A stretch of 64,000 bases of DNA from Shewanella electrica (GTDB taxonomy: Bacteria > Pseudomonadota > Gammaproteobacteria > Enterobacterales > Shewanellaceae). The notes beneath the pieces were generated by a model. That model made no database searches. It was not told where the DNA came from and saw only the letters and a list, made by a program, of their open reading frames with translations. This document shows positions 40,483-48,971 of this stretch, piece after piece. Location of the stretch: positions 248,001 through 312,000 of the forward strand of contig NZ_JAKOGG010000005.1 in assembly GCF_022321485.1 (NCBI RefSeq). Direction: 5' to 3'. The translations under genes were made by a program, and so were the position numbers. Position 1 is the first letter of the stretch. The number at the start of each line of letters is the position of its first letter.

Positions 40483-41151
40483 ATGATACTGCTCGTCGGT
40501 GGCGAGAAAGGCGGAAGTGGTAAGAGCTGCCTCGCACAAAATATTGCGGTGCATGTTACGCAAAAGTATGCCGCGAAGGTGCTGATGGTGGACTGCGACC
40601 CGCAACGCACCACGTCAGATTGGATCCAAGCCCGTAATACAGATGAATCACTCCCTGCCATTAACTGTATTCAGCTCTACGGCAAAATCCGCAACGATCT
40701 GCTGAGTCTTGATGAGCGTTATGACTACGTGATTGTTGATTGCGGCGGCCAAGATAACCTCGCCATGCGTGCCGCCATGTCGGTAGCAACCTATGTCATG
40801 ATCCCGCTGCGGCCGAAACGGCGCGATTTAAAAACCCTGCCGCACATGGAAGATATGCTTAGCACCTGTAAAATGGTCAATCCGAAGATGGTTGCCACCA
40901 TAGTGCTGACCCAATGCCCAGCACTCCCCACCCAAGTAAAACGCATTTTGGAAGCAAAAGAAGTGGTGGAATCATTTGGCTTGCGGGTGCTTAACTCGGT
41001 CACCTTCAGCCGTAATATCTACGATGATAGCGAAGAGAAAGGCTCATCAGTCATTGAGCTTGATCCCAGCGGGAAAGCAGCTGAGGAGATCCGCGCCATC
41101 GCCGATGAGTTGTTTGCGATACCACCGGAAAACTCTTATGAGCTTAACTGA
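40483..41151 (+). CDS. ParA/MinD-family ATPase
   Basis: 222 residues. Deviant Walker A GGEKGGSGKS at residues 6-15, MVDCDPQRTTSDW (switch region) near 38-50, and Walker B DYVIVDCGG near residue 84. It lacks the N-terminal helix-turn-helix of plasmid type-Ia ParA, so it resembles the short ParA proteins that position cargo such as chemoreceptor arrays or flagella, or type Ib plasmid partition. GAGGGAG ribosome site. Its last 14 nt overlap the next gene, so the two are translationally coupled. No parS site or replication gene is nearby, which argues against an integrated plasmid. The cargo is unknown. Confidence 0.88.
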   Translation: MILLVGGEKGGSGKSCLAQNIAVHVTQKYAAKVLMVDCDPQRTTSDWIQARNTDESLPAINCIQLYGKIRNDLLSLDERYDYVIVDCGGQDNLAMRAAMSVATYVMIPLRPKRRDLKTLPHMEDMLSTCKMVNPKMVATIVLTQCPALPTQVKRILEAKEVVESFGLRVLNSVTFSRNIYDDSEEKGSSVIELDPSGKAAEEIRAIADELFAIPPENSYELN

Positions 41152-41494
41152 TTTAAAGCGACAACAGATTAAGAAGAAACCTGCTAGCGTCTCCATTGAT
41201 GATTTTATTGAAGACGCTAACAACTATGCCCAAGGCAAACCCAGTAAAGTGGCGACTGAGACTGCTGAGTCTAAGGCTGAAGCGGCAGAAACCGCCAAAG
41301 AAAAAGCCGTGAAGCAGTTTCGTCATGCCACGTTTACCCTTACCGAGCAAAGTATCAGCCAACTAGACGATCTATCGCTGCAAACCGGCATCGCCAAATC
41401 GAAACTGTTGCGCATCTTCATCGCTAACTTCGCACAGTTATCGGCAGCCGAGCAAGCGCACCTGCTGGAACTCTGCGAGCAACAGCAGCCCTAG
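41138..41494 (+). CDS. Small ParA partner with ribbon-helix-helix-like C-terminus
   Basis: 118 residues from ATG 41138 (MSLTDLKRQQIKKKPASVSI), which overlaps the parA stop. The N-terminal 65 residues are charged and low in complexity (KVATETAESKAEAAETAKEK), typical of a flexible ParA-contact arm. The C-terminal part, residues 66-105, reads like a ribbon-helix-helix: beta strand RHATFTLTE, helix SISQLDDLSLQTG, turn IAKSKLLRIFI. Plasmid type Ib ParB/CopG proteins combine the same parts. It probably binds DNA and stimulates the ATPase; this is inferred, not homology-tested. An earlier in-frame start lies inside parA and is rejected. Confidence 0.78.
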   Translation: MSLTDLKRQQIKKKPASVSIDDFIEDANNYAQGKPSKVATETAESKAEAAETAKEKAVKQFRHATFTLTEQSISQLDDLSLQTGIAKSKLLRIFIANFAQLSAAEQAHLLELCEQQQP

Positions 41495-41510
41495 GGGCTG
41501 CCTATCTTTA

Positions 41511-41538
41511 GTGTTTAATTTTTGTCCAAATTAAACAC
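41511..41538. promoter_or_regulatory. 11-bp inverted repeat downstream of the ParA/RHH pair
   Basis: GTGTTTAATTT (41511-41521) and AAATTAAACAC (41528-41538) are perfect reverse complements around TTGTCC. It starts 17 bp after the stop of the RHH gene. Without a T-run it is a poor terminator; it could be an operator or centromere-like site. Confidence 0.6.
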
Positions 41539-41667
41539 GTTATGAACGAGACGCCGCCTGCGACACTTAGTCAACTAAGCAAACTGGAGGCAACAAAGTT
41601 CAGGATGCGTTTAAATGAACCCTTCAGGCACCAGCGATTAATCTTCTGTTAGCAAACGATGCAAACC

Positions 41668-41688
41668 GCCAACAACGCTGTTGTTGGC
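41668..41688. repeat. 9-bp hairpin in the gap before yecH
   Basis: GCCAACAAC/GTTGTTGGC with a 3-nt loop, no T-run on either side. The gap 41495-41709 contains this and the repeat above; no open reading frame of note. Confidence 0.6.
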
Positions 41689-41709
41689 AGGCATTAACCG
41701 CGTTATATC

Positions 41710-41952
41710 TCAGTGCTGGCAGATTTTGTCCGCTTGTGTGGTAATACCGGCGCTGGCATCCACAAACTTGCCGCGAGCGGCTAAAAAGGCGATCAGAGCC
41801 TCCGCATCCATGTCGCTGGCACTACAGGTATGGTAACGGGCATCAACGCCAAACCGTTGCTGCATCTGCGCTTTGAGTTCAGCTTTGCTGATCCCCTCTG
41901 GCTGCGCTAACAACATCTCCAACACTGCGTGCCCATGAACTGATTCGGTCAT
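41710..41952 (-). CDS. yecH: YecH-family metal-binding protein (DUF2492)
   Basis: 80 residues from the codon at 41952 (MTESVHGHAVLEMLL), the family start; six in-frame codons upstream are not conserved. It carries VHGHAVLEML, ARYHTCSASDMDAEALIAFLAARGKF and the terminal KICQH, nearly the full family signature of E. coli YecH (79 residues). Conserved His/Cys positions suggest metal binding, but function is unknown. Confidence 0.9.
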   Translation of the reverse strand: MTESVHGHAVLEMLLAQPEGISKAELKAQMQQRFGVDARYHTCSASDMDAEALIAFLAARGKFVDASAGITTQADKICQH

Positions 41953-42090
41953 TTTGCTATCCACCATCAATTAGAATTTGCTGATTTATAGCGGCTTTCG
42001 TCAAGGAATACTCTGATTTGACGCAAAAATTCTGGCAATATAACGCGATAATAAAATATTCGCGGTCCTATCGCTCAAGGTGAAATGCAG

Positions 42091-43761
42091 ATGGCGCTGA
42101 TCCTCGCCCTTACCCAACAGATGTGTCTCTACATGGTAATTGTTTACCTTGTCAGCAAAACACCGATGTTTAAGCTGTTTGCCGAAGCCTCTACCCGCCT
42201 ACCGCACAAAGTGTATATCTATCTGGTGTTTTCCAGTTTCTGCATCATGGCAACCTATTTTGGGGAACAAGCCCACGGCGCTATCGCCAATACCCGCGCG
42301 ATGGGCGCCGTGCTCGGCGGTTTGCTCGGCGGCCCCACCACCGGATTACTCGTTGGCCTCACTGGCGGTATTCATCGTTATAGCTTGGGCGGTTTTACCG
42401 ATCTCAGTTGTGCTATCTCCACCACGTTGGAGGGATTTTCTGCCGGCATGATGAGCTACTACCTGCGCAAACAGGGCCGTAGCGAACTGGTGTACCATCC
42501 GTTTCTGGTCGGTTTAGTCACCTTTTACGCCGAGATGATGCAGATGTGCATTATTCTGCTGGTCGCGCGGCCGTTTGATGATGCACTGGCATTGGTTCGG
42601 CAGATTGCGCCGCCAATGCTAATGGTCAACTCCATCGGCGCGGCGCTGTTTATGAGCATTATTCGCGACCAAAAAACCATGTTTGATAAGTTGTCGTCGA
42701 GCTTTTCTACCAAAGCACTGAAGATCGCCGAACGCAGTGTGGGATTGCTCAGTAAAGGCTTTAACGAAAAGGCCAGTACCCAAGTCGCCAAAATCGTCAT
42801 TGAAGAAACGGCGGTGGGCGCGGTGGCGATTACCGACCGCGAGAAGCTGCTGGCCTTTATCGGCATTGGCGCCGACCATCATATTCCCGGCACCCCGATA
42901 TCCTCCAAAATCACCATGGATGCGATTCATCAAAACAAGGTGATGTTTGCTGACGGGGTGGAAACGCCCTACGCCTGCTCCATATCAAGTAGCTGTAAAT
43001 TGGGGTCGAGCTTAGTGATCCCGCTACGTGCCGACAACGAAGTGATCGGCACCATCAAACTGTATGAGCCGAAGAATAAGCTGTTTCTCAACATCAACAG
43101 AACGCTGGGTGAAGGGATTGCCCGGTTGCTGTCCAACCAGATCCTCTATGGCCGTTTTGAGCAGCAGCAAACTATGTTGACGCAAGCGGAGTTAAAACTG
43201 TTACAAGCACAGGTCAATCCGCACTTTTTGTTTAATGCGCTCAATACCATCAGCGCCATTGTGCGGCGCGATCCCGCACAAGCGCGGCAACTGCTGCAAC
43301 AGTTGAGTCAGTTTTTGCGCATCAATCTAAAACGCACCACCGGCGTGGTCACCTTGGGCGACGAGCTGGAACATATCGACTCCTACCTCGCCATCGAGCG
43401 GGCGCGTTTTGTCGATAAGCTACAAGTGAATATAGCGATAGATAGCGCGCTGTACGGTATGGAAATGCCCGCTTTTACCCTGCAACCGATTATTGAAAAT
43501 GCGGTAAAACACGGCACGTCACACCTGCTCGAACAGGGGATTATTAACGTCTCCGCCGAGCGCGATAAACGCAGTGTCACCTTAGTGGTGGAAGATAATG
43601 CCGGTTTATACCAAGCGAAAAAAACCAGTGATGGTTTGGGGATGAATCTGGTACATAAACGTATTCAGAATCAATATGGCACGCGATATGGCGTTAACGT
43701 CAGTTGTGAGCCTGATGTCTACACTCGGGTAACGATCACGCTACCTTACCGGAACGATTAA
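42091..43761 (+). CDS. btsS: Sensor histidine kinase BtsS (pyruvate sensor, LytS type)
   Basis: 556 residues from ATG 42091, chosen because AAGGTG lies 8 nt upstream; ATG 42085 would add two residues. Close in pattern to E. coli BtsS (YehU): 5TM-LYT membrane domain (residues 1-200) with RLPHKVYIYLVFSSFCIM and GGLLGGPTTGLLVGLTGGIHRY, a GAF-like domain with AVAITDREKLLAFIGIGADHH (about 245-350), the phosphorylated histidine in QVNPHFLFNALNTISAI, and the ATPase N-box IIENAVKHGT. BtsS senses extracellular pyruvate with high affinity in E. coli. The BtsR gene follows after 1 bp. Confidence 0.94.
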   Translation: MALILALTQQMCLYMVIVYLVSKTPMFKLFAEASTRLPHKVYIYLVFSSFCIMATYFGEQAHGAIANTRAMGAVLGGLLGGPTTGLLVGLTGGIHRYSLGGFTDLSCAISTTLEGFSAGMMSYYLRKQGRSELVYHPFLVGLVTFYAEMMQMCIILLVARPFDDALALVRQIAPPMLMVNSIGAALFMSIIRDQKTMFDKLSSSFSTKALKIAERSVGLLSKGFNEKASTQVAKIVIEETAVGAVAITDREKLLAFIGIGADHHIPGTPISSKITMDAIHQNKVMFADGVETPYACSISSSCKLGSSLVIPLRADNEVIGTIKLYEPKNKLFLNINRTLGEGIARLLSNQILYGRFEQQQTMLTQAELKLLQAQVNPHFLFNALNTISAIVRRDPAQARQLLQQLSQFLRINLKRTTGVVTLGDELEHIDSYLAIERARFVDKLQVNIAIDSALYGMEMPAFTLQPIIENAVKHGTSHLLEQGIINVSAERDKRSVTLVVEDNAGLYQAKKTSDGLGMNLVHKRIQNQYGTRYGVNVSCEPDVYTRVTITLPYRND

Positions 43762-43762
43762 C

Positions 43763-44473
43763 ATGATAAGTTGCTTAATTGTCGACGACGAACCATATGC
43801 CCGCGAGGCACTGGCAGAATTATTAGAACAACAAGCCGACATTGACATTATTGGCCAATGTGGCAATGCCGTGGACGCAATGCAAACCATCAACCGCGAG
43901 CAACCCGATTTAGTGTTTCTCGACATCCAAATGCCGCGTATCAGCGGCATGGAACTGATCGCTATGCTCGATCCAGAGCGGATGCCACGGATTGTGTTTG
44001 TCACCGCTTATGATGAATTTGCCATTAAAGCGTTTGATAATCATGCCTTTGACTACCTACTCAAACCGTTGGACGAGCAACGGTTACAGCAAACTCTCAG
44101 CAAAGTTCGCCGCGATTTAACCCCGCAAATTCTCACGCCTGTGATGCCCGTGCACCTAGAGCACCTGCCCTGCTACAGCGGCAATAAGCTGAAAATTATC
44201 GCAGTCAATGAAGTGGAATATGCCTTTAGTGATTTGACTGGCGTGCATATCGCCACCGCCAAAGAGCAAGTGCATACCGAGCTAACACTGAAAGTGCTGG
44301 AAGAAAAAACGCCACTGCTGCGCTGCCATCGTCAGTATTTAGTGGCGCCATCGGCGATTGCGGAGATAGAAGTGCTGGAAACTGGCGGCGAAGTAACGAC
44401 TCACAGCGAAGCGAAAATTCCAGTCTCTCGCCGTTATTTAAAGGTGCTTAAGCAAGCCTTTGGCTTTAACTAA
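43763..44473 (+). CDS. btsR: LytTR response regulator BtsR
   Basis: 236 residues (E. coli BtsR/YehT 239). Receiver domain residues 1-120 with the acidic pocket VDDEPYARE and the phospho-acceptor in VFLDIQMPRISGME (near residue 54); LytTR DNA-binding domain residues 135-236 with AVNEVEYAFSDLTGVHI and LRCHRQYLV. Starts 1 bp after the btsS stop. Its likely target is the CstA-family gene at 49.1 kb, whose leader carries BtsR-type octamers. Confidence 0.94.
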   Translation: MISCLIVDDEPYAREALAELLEQQADIDIIGQCGNAVDAMQTINREQPDLVFLDIQMPRISGMELIAMLDPERMPRIVFVTAYDEFAIKAFDNHAFDYLLKPLDEQRLQQTLSKVRRDLTPQILTPVMPVHLEHLPCYSGNKLKIIAVNEVEYAFSDLTGVHIATAKEQVHTELTLKVLEEKTPLLRCHRQYLVAPSAIAEIEVLETGGEVTTHSEAKIPVSRRYLKVLKQAFGFN

Positions 44474-44484
44474 ATTAGCGCGAT

Positions 44485-44507
44485 AACCAAGCCAATCAGG
44501 CTTGGTT
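44485..44507. terminator. Weak hairpin after btsR
   Basis: 9-bp stem AACCAAGCC/GGCTTGGTT with a 5-nt loop, 11 bp after the btsR stop; followed by a second direct copy GGCTTGGTT (44508-44516) and no T-run. Confidence 0.45.
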
Positions 44508-44593
44508 GGCTTGGTTAGCTGATGCCAGAGTGATGGATGTCTGCTAGCATGATGCCTGATGAGCGGATGCCGCTGCTGGCGCTAAATCCCCAG

Positions 44594-45403
44594 TTACAGC
44601 GTTTTGGTTTTCTCCCAAGATACCAGCGCCCAATCCCGTGATGGCGGCATAATCGGCTCACCACTGGCTTGTTTTTGTAGGTAAAACTGCTGCAGTTTTT
44701 GCTGCTCGTCATCGGTCAATTTACCTAACGACCAATTAACTGACTCCAAAAACTCCTCAAAGGTTGCGGTTTTATTCTGGCAATTCGGTCCGCGAATATA
44801 GTCCACGTTTGGGTGGATCCCGAGTTGGTAAAGAATATTCACCGCAAAGATGTAGTTGGGCAATTCGACCACTGGACGCCCCACCGCCCGCTGAATATTC
44901 ACATCCACAAATGAGGTGGCGACCGTGTGAGTGGTGTACACCCGCAACTTGGCTTTATTGTTGAGCTTAATCATCGCTTGGCGCAAATCAGCCACCAAGG
45001 TTGAGCGGGAAGCGACAGCAATATCGCATTCGGGGATCTCTTGCCAATCATCTTCCCAAGAGTAATTCATCAAGGTGACGTTCTGCAGGCCCATATATTC
45101 CGCGCGCCGTGCCGCCACTTGCAACATGCCACGGCTGTAATCAACGCCGTAAACGTGTTTGAGTGAGTCGGCCAAACTTAAACATACGGAACCTGGACCG
45201 CAGCCCATATCAAACAGCGTGGTTGCACCGGATAAGTCGATCTTTTGTTTCAGTTGCAACAGATACGGGTCAAGCGGATTGGCACAGGATTCGGCCATCT
45301 GCTCCGCGCGTGCATCCCAATGTTCTGGCGCTTTGGTGGTGCGTCCCGCCTGCGCCATCTGTTGTTGATACAGTTCGGCAAAATTTAATTCGTCCAACAC
45401 CAT
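44594..45403 (-). CDS. Class I SAM-dependent methyltransferase linked to an ABC uptake system
   Basis: 269 residues. Rossmann methyltransferase with motif I LFDMGCGPGSVCLSLAD near residues 62-78, motif II YGVDYSRGM, and motif IV region CDIAVASRSTLVADL. The C-terminal half includes PNYIFAVNILYQLGIHPNVDYI, which I do not recognise. AAGGGAGAA precedes ATG 45403. It follows the ATPase gene by 21 bp, so it is the last gene of a four-gene transcription unit (binding protein, permease, ATPase, methyltransferase). A methyltransferase that modifies the imported ligand, or its chelator, is the simplest reading, but the substrate is unknown. Confidence 0.87.
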   Translation of the reverse strand: MVLDELNFAELYQQQMAQAGRTTKAPEHWDARAEQMAESCANPLDPYLLQLKQKIDLSGATTLFDMGCGPGSVCLSLADSLKHVYGVDYSRGMLQVAARRAEYMGLQNVTLMNYSWEDDWQEIPECDIAVASRSTLVADLRQAMIKLNNKAKLRVYTTHTVATSFVDVNIQRAVGRPVVELPNYIFAVNILYQLGIHPNVDYIRGPNCQNKTATFEEFLESVNWSLGKLTDDEQQKLQQFYLQKQASGEPIMPPSRDWALVSWEKTKTL

Positions 45404-45424
45404 GACTGAGTTCTCCCTTAGCTT

Positions 45425-46180
45425 TTACCCATCTATTCCGAGATGATGCCGAATATCGGCTTCTCGCACCTTATACAATGCCGCCAAACGTTGTCCGGTG
45501 AGCATCTCTGCGGCAGTGCCCTGCTGCACGCCGGTTTGGGGTGACATCAATACCACCCGATCAGCAATCGCCCGTGCGTGTAGCGGATGGTGAGTAGACA
45601 TCAACACTGTCATGCCCGCCTGTTTTAACTGCCTAACTTGCTCTAACAAACCAATCTGATGACCAAAATCTAAACTTGCTGCTGGCTCATCCATAATCAA
45701 CAACTGCGGCTGCTGCTGCAAGGCTCGTGCAATTAATACCAGTTGCCGCTCACCGCCGCTAAGAGAGGGATACAACCGCTGCGCTAAGTGAGCAATACCT
45801 AACTGCTCAAGCAGCGCCAATGCTTGCTGCCGTTCTTGCTGAGATGGCGAGGCAAACACGCTTAAGTGCGCACTGCGCCCCATCAACACCATATCTAACA
45901 CGCTAAACGCAAACGGGCCATCATGCGCCTGTGGCACATAGGCCAACCATTTAGCCAATTCACGTTGGCTCCAAGCGCTAATCGAACGTTGCTGCAACAG
46001 AATATCGCCGCCCAACAGCGGCAAATGTCCGAGCAAACTGCGGATCAACGTGGTTTTGCCACAACCATTGGCACCGAGCAGGCAACAGACTTCACCGATA
46101 GCGATATCAAAGGTCAGCTGTTGCTGTACCAAATGTTCAGCATAGCCTATGGCAACGCTTTCAAACGCTACTAAGCTCAC
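45425..46180 (-). CDS. ABC transporter ATPase, FecE/BtuD type
   Basis: 251 residues. Walker A GANGCGKTTLI at 33-43 or so, Q-loop YVPQAHDGPFAFSVLDMVLMGR, signature LSGGERQLV, Walker B LLIMDEPAASLD and H-loop STHHPLHA. The type is that of class II importers for iron-siderophore, cobalamin or metal-chelate. It overlaps the permease stop by 4 bp and lies 21 bp upstream of the methyltransferase gene. Confidence 0.94.
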   Translation of the reverse strand: MSLVAFESVAIGYAEHLVQQQLTFDIAIGEVCCLLGANGCGKTTLIRSLLGHLPLLGGDILLQQRSISAWSQRELAKWLAYVPQAHDGPFAFSVLDMVLMGRSAHLSVFASPSQQERQQALALLEQLGIAHLAQRLYPSLSGGERQLVLIARALQQQPQLLIMDEPAASLDFGHQIGLLEQVRQLKQAGMTVLMSTHHPLHARAIADRVVLMSPQTGVQQGTAAEMLTGQRLAALYKVREADIRHHLGIDG

Positions 46181-47169
46181 AAGCGCTCCCTTCGCATCAA
46201 CAGCAACAAGAAAAATGGCGCCCCAATCATGGCGGTGAGAATGCCCAGCGGCAGTTCAACGTGGCTGATGGTACGCGCCATGGTATCGGTGACTAGCAGC
46301 AAAATGGCACCAACCGCCATAGCACAGGGCAATAGCCGCACGTTGTTCGCTCCGGTCATGATGCGGCAGATATGCGGCACCACTAATCCAACCCAACCGA
46401 TGATGCCGGCAATAGACACCGCACTGGCGGTAACTAACGTGGCCGCCACAATCAACACCCAGCGCAGTTGCGTAACATTAACCCCCATCGCTCGCGCTTC
46501 GTCATCGGGTAAGCTCAGCAAATTCATGCGCCAGCGTAACAGCCACAGCGGTAAAATGCCGATAAGCAGCAATGGTGCTGCGGTAGAGAGATCCGCCACG
46601 GTAATGGTATTGAGGCCACCGAGCAGCCAAAAGGTAATCGACGGCAGCTCAGTGTAAGGATCGGCCAGCACTTTGATCAGCGAAATAAACGCACCACATA
46701 AGGTGCCCACAGCAATACCTATCAGCACCAGCGATAACACCGGATCTTGTCGCCGCGTAAATTGGGCAATCACGCACACTAACGCGACCACCATTAATCC
46801 GCCGGCGAAGGCAAATAGCTGAATGCCCGCCATCGACAAGCCGAGTAAAATCGCCAAGCTCGCTCCCGCGCCTGCCCCCGCGGAAACACCAAGAATGTCG
46901 GGGGACACCAGCGGATTACGAAACATACCTTGATAAGCCGTGCCCGCCGCTGCTAACGCAGCGCCAATCAATAACGCAGCTAACACCCGCGGCAAGCGGA
47001 TTTGCCAAAATACTACGGAGGCACTGTGGTTAACGCTGGTCGCATCGCCCCACAATAACTGGCTCAAATCTGTGAGGGATAATGGGAATTTGCCCACGGA
47101 GATTGCTAGCAGCAGGCTCGCAAGCAGTAATCCAACTAAGGTGATGGTGGTCGCACGCAGTGTCATCAA
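46177..47169 (-). CDS. ABC transporter permease, FecCD/BtuC family
   Basis: 330 residues with about nine or ten transmembrane segments. It has the FecCD hallmarks: LPRVLAALLIGAALAAAGTAYQGMFRNPL (near 60-90), LVSPDILGVSAGAGAGASLAI, and SIAGIIGWVGLVVPHICRI near residue 260. Overlaps both neighbours by 4 bp, which argues for a tightly coupled operon. Substrate cannot be read from the permease. Confidence 0.95.
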   Translation of the reverse strand: MMTLRATTITLVGLLLASLLLAISVGKFPLSLTDLSQLLWGDATSVNHSASVVFWQIRLPRVLAALLIGAALAAAGTAYQGMFRNPLVSPDILGVSAGAGAGASLAILLGLSMAGIQLFAFAGGLMVVALVCVIAQFTRRQDPVLSLVLIGIAVGTLCGAFISLIKVLADPYTELPSITFWLLGGLNTITVADLSTAAPLLLIGILPLWLLRWRMNLLSLPDDEARAMGVNVTQLRWVLIVAATLVTASAVSIAGIIGWVGLVVPHICRIMTGANNVRLLPCAMAVGAILLLVTDTMARTISHVELPLGILTAMIGAPFFLLLLMRRERL

Positions 47170-48209
47170 GCATTCACCAACTGCGGTTCCACCAGTTGCT
47201 GATAGTGCGCATCGCTCAGCTCACTGTGATAAAACGCAGCAAAGAACTGCTGCATTTCCGCTTTAAAACCTGCTTGCAAACTCGGGTCAAGATAAGCTTG
47301 TAAACGCCTAATGCCGAGTAAACGGTTGATCCCTGGAGGCGAGTCAAACCAACCGAACGGGAATCTTGCCAGCAACAATACCTGTTGCTGCTGTACCGCC
47401 TTTAACCCTTGCCACTGTGGCGAAGTCTGTATGTGCTGCCACGTTGATGGCTCTTGGGTAATGATGATATCGGGCTGCCACAACAACAGTTGTTCCATGG
47501 ATACTGGCGCCAAACCGCGTTGATGTTCCGCGCTAGCCACATTGCGTAAACCAAGCAACTCTATCGCTTCAGTGTGCAATGAACCCGCAACACCAGTTTC
47601 CAAGCCACGAGCGCCACGCGCTGCATAAAAGCTAAGTTGTCGGCCACGAGCATCAGCAAAGTGCGCCGCCTCAGCCAAAATATGCTCGGCGATCTGCGCT
47701 AACTGTTCAGCGCGCGCGTCAGCCCCCAGCACTGCGCCGGTTTGGCGTAATTGTGCGGCAGAATCTGCCAGCTTACCGCTGACCAATAGATAAGGAATGC
47801 CTGTTTGCGCGACAATACGCTCGGCGGTGGAACGGAAGGTATCGTTGACAGTGCCACAGTCGATAATCAGATCGGGTTTTAACGCCAGTAACTGTTCGAG
47901 TGACAGCGTGCTAGAGCGTCCAGCCAAGCGGCCAAGTTTAGGTAAGGCGGTGAGTTTATTGCTCAGCCACGGATAATCGCCGCCAAGGTCGAAGCTAGCA
48001 AGGCCCAACAGTCGTTCTGGCGCCAACGCCAGTAGCAACATGTCGGCCGGTGCGCCAGCGCTAATGAGTCGTTGCGCCTTAGCGGCGGACGGCACCTGAC
48101 CAAACATTGATAGCTGTGATGCTGTGCTCGCCATAGTGAGATTAGGCCACAGGCTGCTGCCCAATAAGCCGCCCAGGCCTTGTAAAATCCGTCGACGCGT
48201 TACATCCAT
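47166..48209 (-). CDS. Periplasmic substrate-binding protein with Tat signal
   Basis: 347 residues. N-terminus MDVTRRRILQGLGGLLGSSL is a twin-arginine signal (T-R-R-R-I-L), so it is exported folded through Tat. The body is a cluster A-II (class III) binding protein with LALAPERLLGLAS, LKPDLIIDCGTVND and LWQPDIIITQEP. The C-terminal GWFDSPPGINRLLGIRRL segment is of a kind I associate with metal-oxyanion or metal-chelate binders related to MolA, but I cannot decide between iron complex, cobamide or oxyanion. AAGGGAG lies upstream. First gene of the operon. Confidence 0.9.
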   Translation of the reverse strand: MDVTRRRILQGLGGLLGSSLWPNLTMASTASQLSMFGQVPSAAKAQRLISAGAPADMLLLALAPERLLGLASFDLGGDYPWLSNKLTALPKLGRLAGRSSTLSLEQLLALKPDLIIDCGTVNDTFRSTAERIVAQTGIPYLLVSGKLADSAAQLRQTGAVLGADARAEQLAQIAEHILAEAAHFADARGRQLSFYAARGARGLETGVAGSLHTEAIELLGLRNVASAEHQRGLAPVSMEQLLLWQPDIIITQEPSTWQHIQTSPQWQGLKAVQQQQVLLLARFPFGWFDSPPGINRLLGIRRLQAYLDPSLQAGFKAEMQQFFAAFYHSELSDAHYQQLVEPQLVNA

Positions 48210-48264
48210 CTCAGCTTGTGCTCCCTTAAAAACGCTATATAACCTACTACATAGCGATATTAAA

Positions 48265-48426
48265 TTAAACGTTTACTGATATGCGTTTGCTAAAAACATG
48301 ACCTCGGTCGACATGTTGCCCTAAAGCTAACGGCAGCCAACCTTTGTCGCTTGTTTTGTCATCACAAAGGGCGAGATTCAGGCAACGCGGATGATGTGCG
48401 GTGTAGTTATGCTCCAGCAACAGCAC
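48265..48426 (-). CDS. Possible 53-codon open frame upstream of the ABC operon
   Basis: GTG at 48426 to TAA at 48265, 53 codons, with coding-like composition (LALCDDKTSDKG, GQHVDRGHVFSKR). There is no ribosome site and an in-frame TAG directly precedes the GTG, so it may be a remnant of a larger gene or chance. No family recognised. Confidence 0.25.
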   Translation of the reverse strand: MLLLEHNYTAHHPRCLNLALCDDKTSDKGWLPLALGQHVDRGHVFSKRISVNV

Positions 48427-48450
48427 CTAACGCTGAATAAATTCTGCCCC

Positions 48451-48822
48451 CTATGGATAGATGTCCAGCCGCGCAATAGTGAACTCCACCGCCCCGGTTA
48501 AGTAGGTTGCGCCGAACTCGATGCAAAAGCCGTTGACGGAGACTAAGCCGTCCGCACTATCAATCACAGTGCTGCGGCCGCGGTAACGATAAGCGCCGAG
48601 CGATTGCAGCTCATCGGCGCCGTCAACCTCCGGCCCATCCGCCAACGCCGCGGCGCACAGTTCGCCATCGAGGATCTGCAAGCGATTATCGACCTTATCG
48701 CCCACTTGATAGTTGCCTAAATGGCAAAACACGTCCACCGTGGCTTCGCCGCTATCTAGGGTGAGCGTGGCACTTTCCTCACCAAACCACGCAACCTGAC
48801 GTACCATTAACTGAGCTTGCAT
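48451..48822 (-). CDS. Hypothetical protein
   Basis: 123 residues, acidic, no signal peptide or membrane segment. I do not recognise the family. It looks all-beta: alternating strands such as ATLTLDSGEATVDVF and YRYRGRSTVIDSADGLVSVNGFCIEFG, with an OB-like or barrel feel. AAGGAT lies about 11 nt before ATG 48822. Located between the ABC operon and the CstA-family gene, in the same direction as the former. Composition is like its neighbours, so there is no sign of transfer. Confidence 0.65.
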   Translation of the reverse strand: MQAQLMVRQVAWFGEESATLTLDSGEATVDVFCHLGNYQVGDKVDNRLQILDGELCAAALADGPEVDGADELQSLGAYRYRGRSTVIDSADGLVSVNGFCIEFGATYLTGAVEFTIARLDIYP

Positions 48823-48971
48823 GTCGCACTTATATCCTTATTGTGTTCAGTTGATGCTGCATCATAACAGCGCTGAGTCACTTTACTGAAACGCAACACT
48901 CGTCAGGGTTCACCTTGTAGCCGCGGTGTAACATCTCAGCACACCAACCACAAGACAAACTTAAATTAGTA

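Noticed and set aside
41495-41709. Mobile miniature element in the gap before yecH
   Set aside because: The inverted repeats are present, but no target duplication or second copy could be found in the window.
48210-48450. Cobalamin or molybdenum-cofactor riboswitch upstream of the ABC operon
   Set aside because: No B12 box or Moco core sequence could be found on the minus strand.
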